NCBI RefSeq assembly: GCF_030542105.1
Contig: NZ_JAUOFB010000001.1
Span: forward strand, 1,178,001-1,242,000
Direction: 5' to 3'
From: Hymenobacter sp. BT730
GTDB lineage: Bacteria > Bacteroidota > Bacteroidia > Cytophagales > Hymenobacteraceae
Length of the DNA stretch: 64,000 bases
In this document: in pieces, positions 18,951 through 27,560 of the stretch
How positions within the stretch are numbered: position 1 is the first letter of the stretch
Layout of the letters: every line of letters starts with the position of its first letter
The notes under the pieces: generated by a model
What the model was told of the DNA's origin: nothing
What the model saw: only the letters and a program-made list of their open reading frames with translations
Database searches by the model: none
Translations under genes and position numbers: made by a program

Positions 18951-19277
18951 ATGGCCGCAGCTTCTCCGCTTGTTTTGCTTGAATGTCTGATTGCAGGCAC
19001 CACTCACCGCGAAGGCCTGTCGGCGTATGAGCCGCGCCTGCAAATCGGCCAGGCTCTTACCCTGCAGCGCGAAGCCGACAGTGCCTACGATGACTGGGCC
19101 GTGCGCGTGCTCACCGCCGATACGCCGCCCTTCTGGCTGGGCTACCTGCCTGAGGGCCGCAACGAAACCATTGCCCGCCTGCTCGATGCTGGCTTTAACC
19201 TCAGCGCCCGCCTCACCCACAAAGCCTGGGAAGACGACTGGCTGCACCTGGAAATTGAAGTGCTGCTGAACCGGTAG
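18951..19277 (+). CDS. Stand-alone HIRAN domain protein
   Basis: 108 residues forming one HIRAN domain. The pattern AGTTHREGLSAYEPRLQIGQ, LQREADSAYDDWAVRVL, LGYLPEGRNETIARLLDAG matches HIRAN, best known as the DNA 3'-end-binding module of HLTF/Rad5 helicases. In bacteria it also occurs alone, as here. It is flanked by DUF4268 (divergent) and an unknown protein (convergent, 6 bp between stops), with ruvB further on. A role in handling damaged DNA is an inference from the domain alone. Confidence 0.85.
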   Translation: MAAASPLVLLECLIAGTTHREGLSAYEPRLQIGQALTLQREADSAYDDWAVRVLTADTPPFWLGYLPEGRNETIARLLDAGFNLSARLTHKAWEDDWLHLEIEVLLNR

Positions 19278-19283
19278 AATCCG

Positions 19284-20270
19284 TTACAGCAATTCCGTTA
19301 AGCCAAAAATTTCCTGGCGGGCCTGCTGAATGGCAGGCTCCTCCCCAAACTCGCGCTGCACCCATTGCGTGAAGCTGGCTACCAACGCGCCCACGGCCTG
19401 ACGGCTGCTGCCGGGCGAGGTACCCGTGGTGGCATCTGCCTCGGCCATGGGCATGCTGCCTTCCAGCCCCAGGCTGCTCATCACATCCGACACAAACACC
19501 AGTCCGCAAACATGCATAGCCTGATACAGCAGCGTTAGCTCAGGCAGAGAAAGCGGCAGGCGCTCGGTAGCCGTAATGCTGCCCAGGCGCTCCATCATGT
19601 CTTCCACGGCTGTGGGCTGTAGGTTAGGCAAGGCTGCTACGGCCTGCAGAAACGGATGCTCGGTGTCGGTCTGCGGTAGGCTCTGTACTAGCAGCAAGGC
19701 CAGCCGCAGCATCTGCAGCCGGGCTTCATCAAACCCCAACGTCACAATGGCGGGCGCAGGCGGTATCAGGCTTTTGCTATGCGTATCAAACAGGTGCTGC
19801 AACTGCTGCTGGCGGCGGCGCAGCGGGACCAGCGCCGCCGCGCCGCTAGGGCCGGCAATAAGCTGCTCCAGGGCGTTTTCCAGCGCTGCCGTCAGCCCCA
19901 GGCAGTAGTCCCAGAGTACCGCCAGCGGCTCGCCCTCTACCTGCATTTGTTGGCGCAGAAAATGACGGACCGGCGCAGCCAGTGGGCTATGCAAGGCGGC
20001 GCGGCCTACCAGCACAAAATCATATAGCCGCAACGGGCGGGTATTCAATAGCTCCTGCAGCGCCTCGGTAGATTGAATAGCATTAAGCTGCGCCACGGCC
20101 GCCGCATCCAGCCGGGTAAGGCTGGTCACGGCCGCGGGCAGGAGAGAGGCTTCCGTAGCAAACAGCTGCGTGCAGGCCATGCCCAGCAAGGAAAGCGCGG
20201 GGGAAAGCTGTGAAAAAGCGTGAGAGGGAAGCTGCTGGAGCGAAGCGCCGGTGGGAGTAAAATCAGACAT
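19284..20270 (-). CDS. Alpha-helical protein of unknown function
   Basis: 328 residues from ATG 20270. Rich in Leu, Ala and Gln, with amphipathic helices throughout and no signal peptide or clear membrane segment; an arginine/glutamine stretch PLRRRQQQLQHLF sits in the middle. I do not recognise a family. The coding signal is good: a long ORF, GC-rich third positions and a TAnnTTTG box just upstream. It converges with the HIRAN gene, leaving 6 bp between the stops and no terminator. Confidence 0.7.
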   Translation of the reverse strand: MSDFTPTGASLQQLPSHAFSQLSPALSLLGMACTQLFATEASLLPAAVTSLTRLDAAAVAQLNAIQSTEALQELLNTRPLRLYDFVLVGRAALHSPLAAPVRHFLRQQMQVEGEPLAVLWDYCLGLTAALENALEQLIAGPSGAAALVPLRRRQQQLQHLFDTHSKSLIPPAPAIVTLGFDEARLQMLRLALLLVQSLPQTDTEHPFLQAVAALPNLQPTAVEDMMERLGSITATERLPLSLPELTLLYQAMHVCGLVFVSDVMSSLGLEGSMPMAEADATTGTSPGSSRQAVGALVASFTQWVQREFGEEPAIQQARQEIFGLTELL

Positions 20271-20289
20271 GAGGTAAGGGAATTGCCTG

Positions 20290-20297
20290 CAAAAGTA
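20290..20297 (-). promoter_or_regulatory. Candidate -7 promoter box for the unknown 328-residue protein
   Basis: Minus strand TACTTTTG, exact TAnnTTTG, 19 bp upstream of the ATG. Confidence 0.4.
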
Positions 20298-20364
20298 CTG
20301 CATTGCGCCTCTCTACCTGCTTTGTTGGTGATGCGTGAACTTACAAATAGTCCTGTCATAATAA

Positions 20365-20461
20365 GACCGTCATGCTGAGCTAGTCGGAGCATCTTGTGGG
20401 CTGATGTTGCAGAGGTATACCACACTAGCAAGGTGCTTCGACTGCGCTCAGCATGACAGTC
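20365..20461. repeat. Palindromic dispersed-repeat element (REP-like)
   Basis: Two imperfect inverted arms of about 30 bp (20365-20396 and 20429-20461) carry GTCATGCTGAGC and its complement and would fold into a long hairpin with a 32-bp loop. The motif GTCATGCTGAGCnnnGTCGAAGCA is, in my knowledge, a common intergenic repeat in Hymenobacter and some other genomes. The rest of the 347-bp gap before ruvB is AT-rich and holds nothing else I recognise. Confidence 0.7.
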
Positions 20462-20617
20462 TGTAACTTTTTGAGCTGGTTATTTCGATTTAATGCTAAT
20501 TAAATTGGCAATACAGTAGTTTACGGCTGATTGATTGCTAAAAAATTTGCTAAAACCGGGGACGTTTCCCGGCCCTCAGGTGTTATCTTGCCACTCAACT
20601 TTCCGCTTCTTTTGCAT

Positions 20618-21664
20618 ATGCGTGAATCTTATCTGACCGGCGGCGCCGACAATATGGACGCCACCGAAAAAGACATTGATAAAGCCCTGCGGCCCTTAAG
20701 TTTCGCCGACTTCGCGGGCCAGGATAAAGTGGTGGAAAACCTGAAGGTATTCGTGGGCGCCGCCAAGCAGCGCGGCGAGGCCCTCGACCACGTCTTGCTC
20801 CACGGCCCTCCCGGCCTGGGCAAAACCACCCTCTCGCACATCATCTCCAACGAACTGGGCTCTGGCATCAAAATGACGAGCGGCCCGGTCCTGGACAAGC
20901 CTTCCGACCTGGCCGGGCTGCTCACCAACCTGGAGCCGCACGATGTGCTCTTCATCGACGAAATTCACCGTCTTAACCCCGTAGTAGAGGAGTACCTGTA
21001 CTCGGCCATGGAGGACTACCGCATCGACATCATGCTCGATTCGGGCCCGAATGCGCGTTCCGTGCAGATTTCGCTGTCGCCGTTCACGCTTATCGGGGCT
21101 ACCACCCGCTCGGGTTTGCTCACCTCGCCGTTGCGGGCACGCTTCGGCATCAACTCCCGCCTGGAGTACTACGATGCCAAGCTGCTTACCAGCATTGTGC
21201 AGCGCTCCGCCGAAATCCTGAACACGCCCATTCACGAGGATGCGGCCTACGAAATTGCCCGCCGCTCGCGCGGTACCCCACGTATTGCCAACAACCTGCT
21301 GCGCCGTACCCGCGACTTCGCCCAGATGAAAGGCGACGGCACCATTACGCAGGCCATTGCCCACTTCGCCCTCGGCGCGCTGGACGTAGATGCCCGCGGC
21401 CTCGACGATATGGACAAGCGCATCCTGCTCACCATTATCGACAAGTTTAAGGGTGGTCCCGTAGGCCTGAGCACCATTGCCACTGCCTGCGGTGATGAGG
21501 CCGAAACCATCGAGGAAGTGTACGAGCCCTTCCTCATTCAGGAAGGCTACATCAAGCGCACCCCGCGCGGCCGCGAAGCCACCGAAGCCGCCTACCAGCA
21601 CCTGGGCCGCACCATGCCCCAGCACCTGCGCGGCAATTCGGCAACAGGGGAGCTGTTTAGCTAA
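20618..21664 (+). CDS. ruvB: Holliday junction branch migration ATPase RuvB
   Basis: 348 residues. Walker [10 protein letters not shown], Walker B DEIHRL, the sensor region GATTRSGLL and LRARFG (arginine finger), then the C-terminal winged helix ([29 protein letters not shown]). RuvB hexamers drive branch migration of Holliday junctions with RuvA. The ATG at 20618 (MRESYLTGG) gives the usual Bacteroidota start; the 29-codon upstream extension begins with TTG and is unlikely. No ruvA or ruvC nearby. Monocistronic with a strong terminator. Confidence 0.97.
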   Translation: MRESYLTGGADNMDATEKDIDKALRPLSFADFAGQDKVVENLKVFVGAAKQRGEALDHVLLHGPPGLGKTTLSHIISNELGSGIKMTSGPVLDKPSDLAGLLTNLEPHDVLFIDEIHRLNPVVEEYLYSAMEDYRIDIMLDSGPNARSVQISLSPFTLIGATTRSGLLTSPLRARFGINSRLEYYDAKLLTSIVQRSAEILNTPIHEDAAYEIARRSRGTPRIANNLLRRTRDFAQMKGDGTITQAIAHFALGALDVDARGLDDMDKRILLTIIDKFKGGPVGLSTIATACGDEAETIEEVYEPFLIQEGYIKRTPRGREATEAAYQHLGRTMPQHLRGNSATGELFS

Positions 21665-21685
21665 ACTTTAGAAGCTCTTGTGCAG

Positions 21686-21732
21686 AAAGCGGCGGAAAGT
21701 ACCACCTTGTGTGGGCTTTCCGCCGCTTTTTT
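21686..21732 (+). terminator. ruvB terminator
   Basis: 14-bp perfect stem (21686-21699 with 21716-21729), 16-nt loop, T-run to 21732. Confidence 0.85.
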
Positions 21733-21784
21733 GCTGGTCTCAGCAACAGTAAATAATGAGAATAAATAGGCAAGTAGCTATTCT

Positions 21785-22342
21785 ATGAATCTGCATCAAA
21801 CCATAAAAGTCATCCTCTCAATTTTATTCCTGTGGATAGTACTTCATATAATCTACTCAACAGTTGATGGCTTATCTGATTCCGGGAAATCTGCTGACGT
21901 AGCGGTGATATTGGGAAGCAAGGTGAATGAAGATGGCTCCCTTTCTCCAAGACTAATCCAAAGGCTAAAATGCGGATTGAAGCTCTACCAAAGCGGAAGA
22001 GTCAAAAGCTTAATAGTTAGTGGAGGCCTTGGCAAAGAAGGGTTTTATGAGGGTGATAAAATGAAAGCGTATTTATTGAAATATGGTGTGCCGAACAAAA
22101 TGATATTCGTTGATAATAAAGGCAATAACACAATTGCGACAGTAGAGAATACGCTCAGGCTAAATGACAGTCTTCATTACAAAAGCTTGCTTATCGTTTC
22201 TCAATACTTCCACATTACCAGAACTAAAATGCTTTTCAAAAAGCGTGGCTTTCAGAATGTATATGGGGTAAGCCCTAGCTATTTTGAATTAAGAGACATC
22301 TACTCTGCCCTAAGGGAGTTTGCAGCCTATTATTATGATTAA
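21785..22342 (+). CDS. SanA/YdcF/ElyC-like membrane-anchored DUF218 protein
   Basis: 185 residues. An N-terminal membrane helix (about 8-28) is followed by the DUF218 fold: VAVILGSKVNEDGSLSPRL, LIVSGGLGKEG, and QYFHITRTKMLFKK. SanA/ElyC-type proteins act in envelope integrity and peptidoglycan precursor metabolism; the exact reaction is not settled. Codon use is plainly AT-rich compared with both neighbours, as is the flanking DNA (about 21740-22500), which suggests recent horizontal gain. Confidence 0.85.
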   Translation: MNLHQTIKVILSILFLWIVLHIIYSTVDGLSDSGKSADVAVILGSKVNEDGSLSPRLIQRLKCGLKLYQSGRVKSLIVSGGLGKEGFYEGDKMKAYLLKYGVPNKMIFVDNKGNNTIATVENTLRLNDSLHYKSLLIVSQYFHITRTKMLFKKRGFQNVYGVSPSYFELRDIYSALREFAAYYYD

Positions 22343-22500
22343 ATATGCTTGGTAGTTGCTCGCCTTTATAAGGGAATTGCGGGGTTAAATAGTATTCTAA
22401 TTGCTCCTGAGTTAAGCGAGTGTAAGTAGATTATAGCTAGCGTCTTATTTATTTATATAGATTAGCGTGAATATTTCTCTTTGGCATTATCACGAAGTCT

Positions 22501-23238
22501 ATGGCAGTGCAAACGGTTACTCAGCAGGTTGAAACCTCACCCCAACTCTACGCCCGGTTAGCTGGTGCCGCCTATCTGCTTATCATCATTGCCGGACTGT
22601 GCGGGGAGCTGTTTATCCGGGGCAAAATCATTGTTTCCGGTGATGCGGCGGCTACGGCTCACAACTTAATGGCCTCGGACGGTTTGTGGCGCGCTGGCAT
22701 TGCCGGCGACTTAATGATGCACCTCTGTGACATCCTAGTGATGCTGGTGTTTTTCCTACTGCTCAGAGCCGTCAATAGAACGCTGGCCTTGATGGCCCTG
22801 CTGTTCAACCTGATTCAGACGGCGGTGTTGGTAGCCAATAAAATTACCCTGCTGGTCCCGCTATTTTTCCTGAGTGATGCGGCTTATCTGAAGGCGTTCA
22901 ACGTCCAGCAATTGCAGGCTCTGGCCTACGTGTCCATCAAAACCCATGATTATGGCTTTGGTATTGGGCTGATATTTTTCGGGTTTACCTGTCTGCTGAA
23001 TGGGTATCTGATTCGCAAGTCTGGCTTCCTTCCCAAACTCATCGGGATTCTTATGCAGATAGCTGGCGTATGTTATCTGGTGAACAGCCTGGCACTAATT
23101 CTGGACCTTTCGTTTGCCTCCCGGCTATTTCCCTTCATTATGCTGCCGCCTTTTGTGGCCGAATTAACCTTTTCTTTGTGGCTGCTCATAAAAGGCATAG
23201 ATGTGGCGAAGTGGCAGGAAAAAACGAGAAGCTGGTAG
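22501..23238 (+). CDS. DUF4386 integral membrane protein
   Basis: 245 residues with six to seven membrane helices. The opening PQLYARLAGAAYLLIIIAG and a later CDILVMLVFFLLLRAVN match DUF4386, a family of multi-pass proteins without known function. It starts just after the AT-rich patch, in normal GC content. The following DoxX gene begins 64 bp after its stop. Confidence 0.85.
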   Translation: MAVQTVTQQVETSPQLYARLAGAAYLLIIIAGLCGELFIRGKIIVSGDAAATAHNLMASDGLWRAGIAGDLMMHLCDILVMLVFFLLLRAVNRTLALMALLFNLIQTAVLVANKITLLVPLFFLSDAAYLKAFNVQQLQALAYVSIKTHDYGFGIGLIFFGFTCLLNGYLIRKSGFLPKLIGILMQIAGVCYLVNSLALILDLSFASRLFPFIMLPPFVAELTFSLWLLIKGIDVAKWQEKTRSW

Positions 23239-23302
23239 GCCGCCGCATAGCTGGCTAGCTATATATCCGTCTATATTCGCAGCCGCTACCAACCCACATA
23301 CC

Positions 23303-23728
23303 ATGCGGCCGTTCCCGTTTCTGACTTTAGCCCAGACGTTGCTGCTGCTGCGCTTGGCCACGGCGTTTATATTTTTTGCGCACGCCGCCGTCCGCGTGTG
23401 GAATGGGAGCATCGAGCAATTCGGCGACTTTCTGAATACCAAAGGCCTAATCTACGGCCACCTGACGGTGTGGGGCATTACCGCATTTGAAATTGTAGGA
23501 AGCGTCCTTATGGCCCTGGGCTACTTTGTCCGAGTATTATCGGCTGGCTTTATTGCAATGCTGCTCATCGGCATTGTGCTTATCCATGCTTCCCTGGGCT
23601 GGTTTGTGGGGGAACACGGCACGGGCGGCAGCGAGTATAGCTTCCTGCTTATTATAGCGTTGCTGGTGCTGGCCGCTACAGAAGAGAAACGCCAGACACA
23701 AGCTATATCAGAAGCTCAGCCTCTTTAA
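23303..23728 (+). CDS. DoxX-family membrane protein
   Basis: 141 residues with four helices. DoxX-like features: LLLRLATAFIFFAHAAVRV, a central E in TAFEIVGSVLMALGY, then a polar loop and a last helix. DoxX proteins are linked to thiosulfate:quinone oxidation in Archaea but mostly uncharacterised in Bacteroidota. ATG 23303 (MRPFPFL) is preferred; the 34-codon upstream extension overlaps the DUF4386 gene end. A box TATATTCG (23271-23278), close to TAnnTTTG, lies 24 bp upstream. GNAT gene follows after 7 bp. Confidence 0.8.
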   Translation: MRPFPFLTLAQTLLLLRLATAFIFFAHAAVRVWNGSIEQFGDFLNTKGLIYGHLTVWGITAFEIVGSVLMALGYFVRVLSAGFIAMLLIGIVLIHASLGWFVGEHGTGGSEYSFLLIIALLVLAATEEKRQTQAISEAQPL

Positions 23729-23735
23729 TGAATTC

Positions 23736-24263
23736 ATGACACAGCAAGCTTATCCTATCAGAAACGCACGGCCCGAGGAGTTTGAGCAAATAGGCAAATT
23801 GCTGGTGCAGGTATACTCCCAACTGGAAGGCTTTCCAAAGCCCGAGGAGCAACCAGCATATTATCACATGCTATCTGCCATTGGAGAGGTCACCCGCAAC
23901 CCCGGTACGGAGCTGCTGGTAGCCGTTTCCCCTGATGACCGAATAGCAGGAGTGGTGGTGTTTTTTAGTGACATGCAGTACTATGGTTCCGGAGGCATTG
24001 CCACACAGGAGAAACACGCGGCCGGGTTTCGCTTATTAGCCGTTGATCCGGCCACCAGAGGCCAAGGCGTTGGCAAGTTGCTGACCCGGGCATGTATCCG
24101 AAAAGCAAAAGAGCTGCACCGGGCTCAGGTCATCATTCATAGTACCAAGGCCATGCAGGTTGCCTGGCAGATGTATGAGGCTTTAGGGTTTAAGCGAGCC
24201 GAAGAGTTAGATTTTATGCAAGGAAGCCTGCCGGTTTTTGGCTTTCGATTACTGCTTACCTGA
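23736..24263 (+). CDS. GNAT-family N-acetyltransferase
   Basis: 175 residues. The acetyl-CoA loop is DPATRGQGVGKLL, preceded by the beta-4 strand GFRLLAV and followed by WQMYEALGFKRAEELDFM near the C-terminus. Substrate unknown. It lies 7 bp after DoxX, so the two are co-transcribed. Confidence 0.88.
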   Translation: MTQQAYPIRNARPEEFEQIGKLLVQVYSQLEGFPKPEEQPAYYHMLSAIGEVTRNPGTELLVAVSPDDRIAGVVVFFSDMQYYGSGGIATQEKHAAGFRLLAVDPATRGQGVGKLLTRACIRKAKELHRAQVIIHSTKAMQVAWQMYEALGFKRAEELDFMQGSLPVFGFRLLLT

Positions 24264-24316
24264 GCCCTCGGGCTTTGAAGACGGAGAAGAGCCGTGGGCA
24301 TGGGAACAGAATGACG

Positions 24317-24324
24317 TATTTTTG
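24317..24324 (+). promoter_or_regulatory. Candidate -7 promoter box for queG
   Basis: TATTTTTG, exact TAnnTTTG, 20 bp upstream of the ATG. Confidence 0.45.
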
Positions 24325-24344
24325 TAGTTCGTCATTCCAACGCC

Positions 24345-25304
24345 ATGCTGCCTACCGCCCACTATACTGCTTTCATCAAACGCCGGGCGGCGGAGCTGGG
24401 CTTTATGTACTGCGGTATCTCTAAGGCCGAGTTTCTGGAAGAAGAAGCTCCGCGCCTGGAAAACTGGCTAAACCGTCAGATGAACGGCCAGATGGGCTAC
24501 ATGGCCAACCACTTCGACAAGCGCCTGGACCCACGCCTACTCGTAGACGGCGCCAAATCCATGATTTCCCTGCTGCTGAACTACTACCCTGCTGAGGAAG
24601 ACCAGCAGCCCGAAGACACCCTCAAAATCAGCAAATACGCCTACGGCCGCGACTATCACTTCGTCATTAAAGACAAACTGAAGACGCTGCTCCAGGATAT
24701 GCAGCAGGAAATAGGAGAGGTAGGCGGCCGCGTATTCGTCGACTCGGCCCCGGTAATGGATAAGGTATGGGCCAAAAAGAGTGGCCTGGGCTGGGTTGGC
24801 AAAAACTCCAACCTCATTACGCCCGGTATCGGCTCCTTCTACTTCATTGCCGAGCTCATTGTAGACGTAGAACTGGACTACGACGGGCCCATCAAAGACT
24901 ACTGCGGAACCTGCACCAAATGCGTAGATGCCTGCCCTACGCAGGCCATAACGGAGCCGTACGTGGTTGATGGCAGCAAATGCATCAGCTACTTCACCAT
25001 TGAGCTGAAGGACCAGATTCCGCGGGAAGTAGAAGGCAAGTTCGGTAACTGGGTTTTCGGTTGCGATATCTGCCAGGACGTTTGCCCCTGGAACCGCTTT
25101 GCCAAGCCCCATCAGGAACCCCAGTTCCAGGCGCACCCCGGCCTGAAAGACCTCCGGGCCACCGACTGGCAGGAAATAACCCACGAGCTATTCTCGGAGC
25201 TATTCCGTCAGTCGGCGGTGAAACGGACGGGCTATGCGGGACTTACCCGCAATATTCGGTTTGTGACGGGGCAAGGAAACGAAGCGACAGACGCGGGCAG
25301 ATAG
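24345..25304 (+). CDS. queG: Epoxyqueuosine reductase QueG
   Basis: 319 residues. It reduces epoxyqueuosine to queuosine in tRNA, using cobalamin and two [4Fe-4S] clusters. The cluster ligands are Cys187, 190, 193, 197 ([12 protein letters not shown]) and Cys240, 243, 247 ([10 protein letters not shown]), with an extra Cys213. [10 protein letters not shown] (131-140) supplies the catalytic Asp, and WVGKNSNLI is the cobalamin-side motif. The C-terminal HEAT-like extension of longer QueG proteins is absent, as in many Bacteroidota. Confidence 0.95.
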   Translation: MLPTAHYTAFIKRRAAELGFMYCGISKAEFLEEEAPRLENWLNRQMNGQMGYMANHFDKRLDPRLLVDGAKSMISLLLNYYPAEEDQQPEDTLKISKYAYGRDYHFVIKDKLKTLLQDMQQEIGEVGGRVFVDSAPVMDKVWAKKSGLGWVGKNSNLITPGIGSFYFIAELIVDVELDYDGPIKDYCGTCTKCVDACPTQAITEPYVVDGSKCISYFTIELKDQIPREVEGKFGNWVFGCDICQDVCPWNRFAKPHQEPQFQAHPGLKDLRATDWQEITHELFSELFRQSAVKRTGYAGLTRNIRFVTGQGNEATDAGR

Positions 25305-25308
25305 CCAG

Positions 25309-25506
25309 CTAAACTGCGGGGTTAAACTGCGCAAACACGCGGTTCAGAATGTTCTGATAGATACGAGCAAATTTTTGGTAGCACCAAGTCTTCAGTTGGT
25401 GCAGCTCCTCGGCCCCTAACATACGCAGGGCCTTGCGAAGCTCTTTCTCAAAAAGGATTTTATCGAAGCTAACTTTAGTGAGGATTGTTTTGGCGTACTC
25501 CAGCAT
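25309..25506 (-). CDS. Small conserved-looking helical protein
   Basis: 65 residues, basic and helical: FEKELRKALRML and LKTWCYQKFARIYQNILNRVF are amphipathic. The shape fits small uncharacterised proteins I associate with Cytophagales, but I name no family. The stop is 4 bp from the queG stop (convergent). No terminator is visible between them. Confidence 0.6.
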   Translation of the reverse strand: MLEYAKTILTKVSFDKILFEKELRKALRMLGAEELHQLKTWCYQKFARIYQNILNRVFAQFNPAV

Positions 25507-25667
25507 GGAATCTGCGTTTTTAGTAGTGCGGAGTGAGAAAATAAGGTAAGCAGGCGAGTTATACGCAGCTTTTAAAAAAAGTCTGCGACCAGGGGATCAT
25601 AGTGTAAGCGTATTCAGAAATATACAACTAAAAATCTGATGGATACAAATGTAACTAGTAGAAACAA

Positions 25668-25697
25668 AAAAAGGAATGATACTAATCATTCCTTTTT
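25668..25697. terminator. Terminator of the second ferritin-like pair
   Basis: 13-bp stem (25668-25680 with 25685-25697), 4-nt loop, A-run on the left (T-run on the minus strand) 22 bp past the stop of the 25719-26642 gene. Confidence 0.8.
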
Positions 25698-25718
25698 CAT
25701 TACTATAGGTAAAGGGGC

Positions 25719-26642
25719 CTAATAAGTAAATAAAGCTACTACCGCGGTGGCCTGTTCCGTTGTGACGGGTTCATCAAAGGCTTCCTGCACCGCGCGCTGT
25801 AAACGGGCACTGTCGGTGCCAAATACGGCGCCCAGCGCAGTCAGCTCGGAGAAGGTAACATTCTGTATCGGTGAAACCGGCTGGGTTAGCTGGTCTTCCT
25901 GGGCATAGGCCAGGTCGGTTTTACCGGGCAGTGGGCTACCACTGGCGCCGGGGCCTACCCAACTGCGAATAGCATCGGGGGCAGAAGCCGACTGGCGCTG
26001 GCGGCGCAGCGTGCGGATATGTGAGGCATGGCGCGCTTCCACGGAATGAATGCGTATTCCGGCTTCCAGAATGCCATTGTCGCCCTGCAGCGTGGTGATT
26101 TGTCCTTTATAGGCCCGCACCCCGGCATCTTCCAGAAACTGAGCTACCGCCAGAAATGTGTCGAAGCTGGTAAACACATCCGGAAACAGCGCCGTCTGGG
26201 TACCATTGTGGCTGCCGGTATAATCGAAGCCAGGCTTTGTGGCCAGGGTGCCACCTGAGTTCGTAATAGCAGTAGTAAGGAAATCTACGTGCTGTTGCTC
26301 GTGCTGCTGAATCGTGACAAAATCGGGGCGTACCTCTGCAGGAATAAAGCCGGCCGGTACTTTGGTACCATCGGGCTTAGCCAACTGGCCTAAAGCCGTG
26401 CGGTAGAAGTCGTTTTCCATGTGTTCCAGTAGCAGCGCCAGTTGCAGCACGTCCAGGGGCGTGTTGCGGGCAAAGGCCGGCGAGGCCAGCACCAGGCTGC
26501 CGGCTGCCAGAGGGAGGCTGGCAGCAGCCACCTTGGCGCCCATAGCGCCTATGCGCCCCAGAATAGCCCGGCGCTGGCTGGCCTGCTCATAAATTGCGGG
26601 ATTCGCCTCAGCCAGCTCGGCCAAAAGTTGAAGAATATTCAT
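25719..26642 (-). CDS. Exported ferritin-like domain protein (copy B', PF13668 type)
   Basis: 307 residues. A helical N-terminus with the arginine pair SQRRAIL precedes a hydrophobic export segment (about 33-60). The four-helix ferritin-like core carries carboxylate/His motifs: LEHMENDFY, QQHEQQHVDF, LEDAGVRAYKG and HSVEARHASHIR. Such ferritin-like proteins include the plant desiccation protein PCC13-62; iron or redox activity is unproven. Last gene of the A'-B' pair, 27 bp after A'. The C-terminus ends in FDEPVT..., similar to copy B (27561-28376). Confidence 0.82.
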   Translation of the reverse strand: MNILQLLAELAEANPAIYEQASQRRAILGRIGAMGAKVAAASLPLAAGSLVLASPAFARNTPLDVLQLALLLEHMENDFYRTALGQLAKPDGTKVPAGFIPAEVRPDFVTIQQHEQQHVDFLTTAITNSGGTLATKPGFDYTGSHNGTQTALFPDVFTSFDTFLAVAQFLEDAGVRAYKGQITTLQGDNGILEAGIRIHSVEARHASHIRTLRRQRQSASAPDAIRSWVGPGASGSPLPGKTDLAYAQEDQLTQPVSPIQNVTFSELTALGAVFGTDSARLQRAVQEAFDEPVTTEQATAVVALFTY

Positions 26643-26669
26643 GTTTTTCGAAGAGAAAAGCCGCGAGAA

Positions 26670-27374
26670 TTAAGCCTTGGGCAGATCTGCGCCCGCAATC
26701 TTGATGACGGAATATTTATTAACTACTTCCAGCACCTGCAAAGGTGTTTTGCTGTCATCAAGACCGGCCAGCTCGCCGGAAGCAGCTACCACATCAGCGG
26801 CCGCAAAAGAACCGGGCTGCCGCAAGTCACGCACCAGGGCGGCGTGGCGCGCTTCTACGGAGGAAATCTTAGCCAGGGCCGTGAGGTAAAGCGACGTGGT
26901 GATGAGCTTGGCGGCGCCGTTATAGGCGGCCACCCCCAGGTCTTCCAGCTGTTGGGCGGCATCCAGCACGCCGGCGCGGGTGGTCAGCGTGAAGGAAGAG
27001 AAGTCGAATTCCAGATTGGTAGGCGGCGTGATGCCAACAGAGGTAAGTACCTCCCCCAGGTATTCCCGGTGCAGCACTTCATGCTCATAGAGCTGCTGAA
27101 AAATAGCTTTTTCCTCCGCGCTGAAATCCGCTGGCGGGGTTGCTACTACTTTCTGGTAGAAAGACGCTTCCATCTGTTCCAGCACGTAGGCGTAAGAAAG
27201 CACGCCTTTCTCGTCGTTGCCCAGCGTCAGGGTAGGTTCAGAGGGCGTTACGTTGTCGTCTTTACAGCCGGCCAGCAATAAAGCCGAGGTAGCGGCAGCC
27301 GCGCCGGCTACCTGAAAGAAAGAACGGCGCTGCATAGCGCGCGTCAGCAAAGAAGTAGTTTCAGAATCAGACAT
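26670..27374 (-). CDS. Ferritin-like Tat/lipoprotein (copy A')
   Basis: 234 residues from ATG 27374 (MSDSETTS); ATG 27380, two codons earlier, is possible. The signal has twin arginines (QRRSFFQ) followed by a lipobox ALLLAGC, pointing to a Tat-exported lipoprotein. The ferritin-like core shows LEQMEASFYQ, YEHEVLHREYLG, QLEDLGVAAYNGA and SSVEARHAALVRDL. Paralogue of the 28400-29128 gene; each A copy is followed by a B copy. Confidence 0.82.
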   Translation of the reverse strand: MSDSETTSLLTRAMQRRSFFQVAGAAAATSALLLAGCKDDNVTPSEPTLTLGNDEKGVLSYAYVLEQMEASFYQKVVATPPADFSAEEKAIFQQLYEHEVLHREYLGEVLTSVGITPPTNLEFDFSSFTLTTRAGVLDAAQQLEDLGVAAYNGAAKLITTSLYLTALAKISSVEARHAALVRDLRQPGSFAAADVVAASGELAGLDDSKTPLQVLEVVNKYSVIKIAGADLPKA

Positions 27375-27509
27375 TGGCATTAAATACCAGCCAGCAAATG
27401 CCAGCCACCACACGGGGCCGGATAAAACAAAGGTAACCCGATAAACCGGGACGCCCAACCACAGGAGCCGCCCGGGGCTGCTAACGTTGCACCCGGCTGC
27501 CTCACATAG

Positions 27510-27538
27510 AAAAAGGCTGCCCCGGAGAGCAGCCTTTT
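27510..27538 (-). terminator. Terminator between the two ferritin-like gene pairs
   Basis: Stem of about 11 bp (27510-27520 with 27529-27538), 8-nt loop, T-run on the minus strand; 23 bp past the stop of copy B. Confidence 0.75.
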
Positions 27539-27560
27539 AACCAGCCAGAAGGCAACTGCC

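Noticed and set aside
20696..21625. 309-codon minus-strand frame inside ruvB
   Set aside because: Shadow of RuvB; no homology features.
24263..24275. 5-bp inverted repeat AGCCC/GGGCT after the GNAT gene
   Set aside because: Loop of 2 nt and no T-run; too weak to call a terminator.
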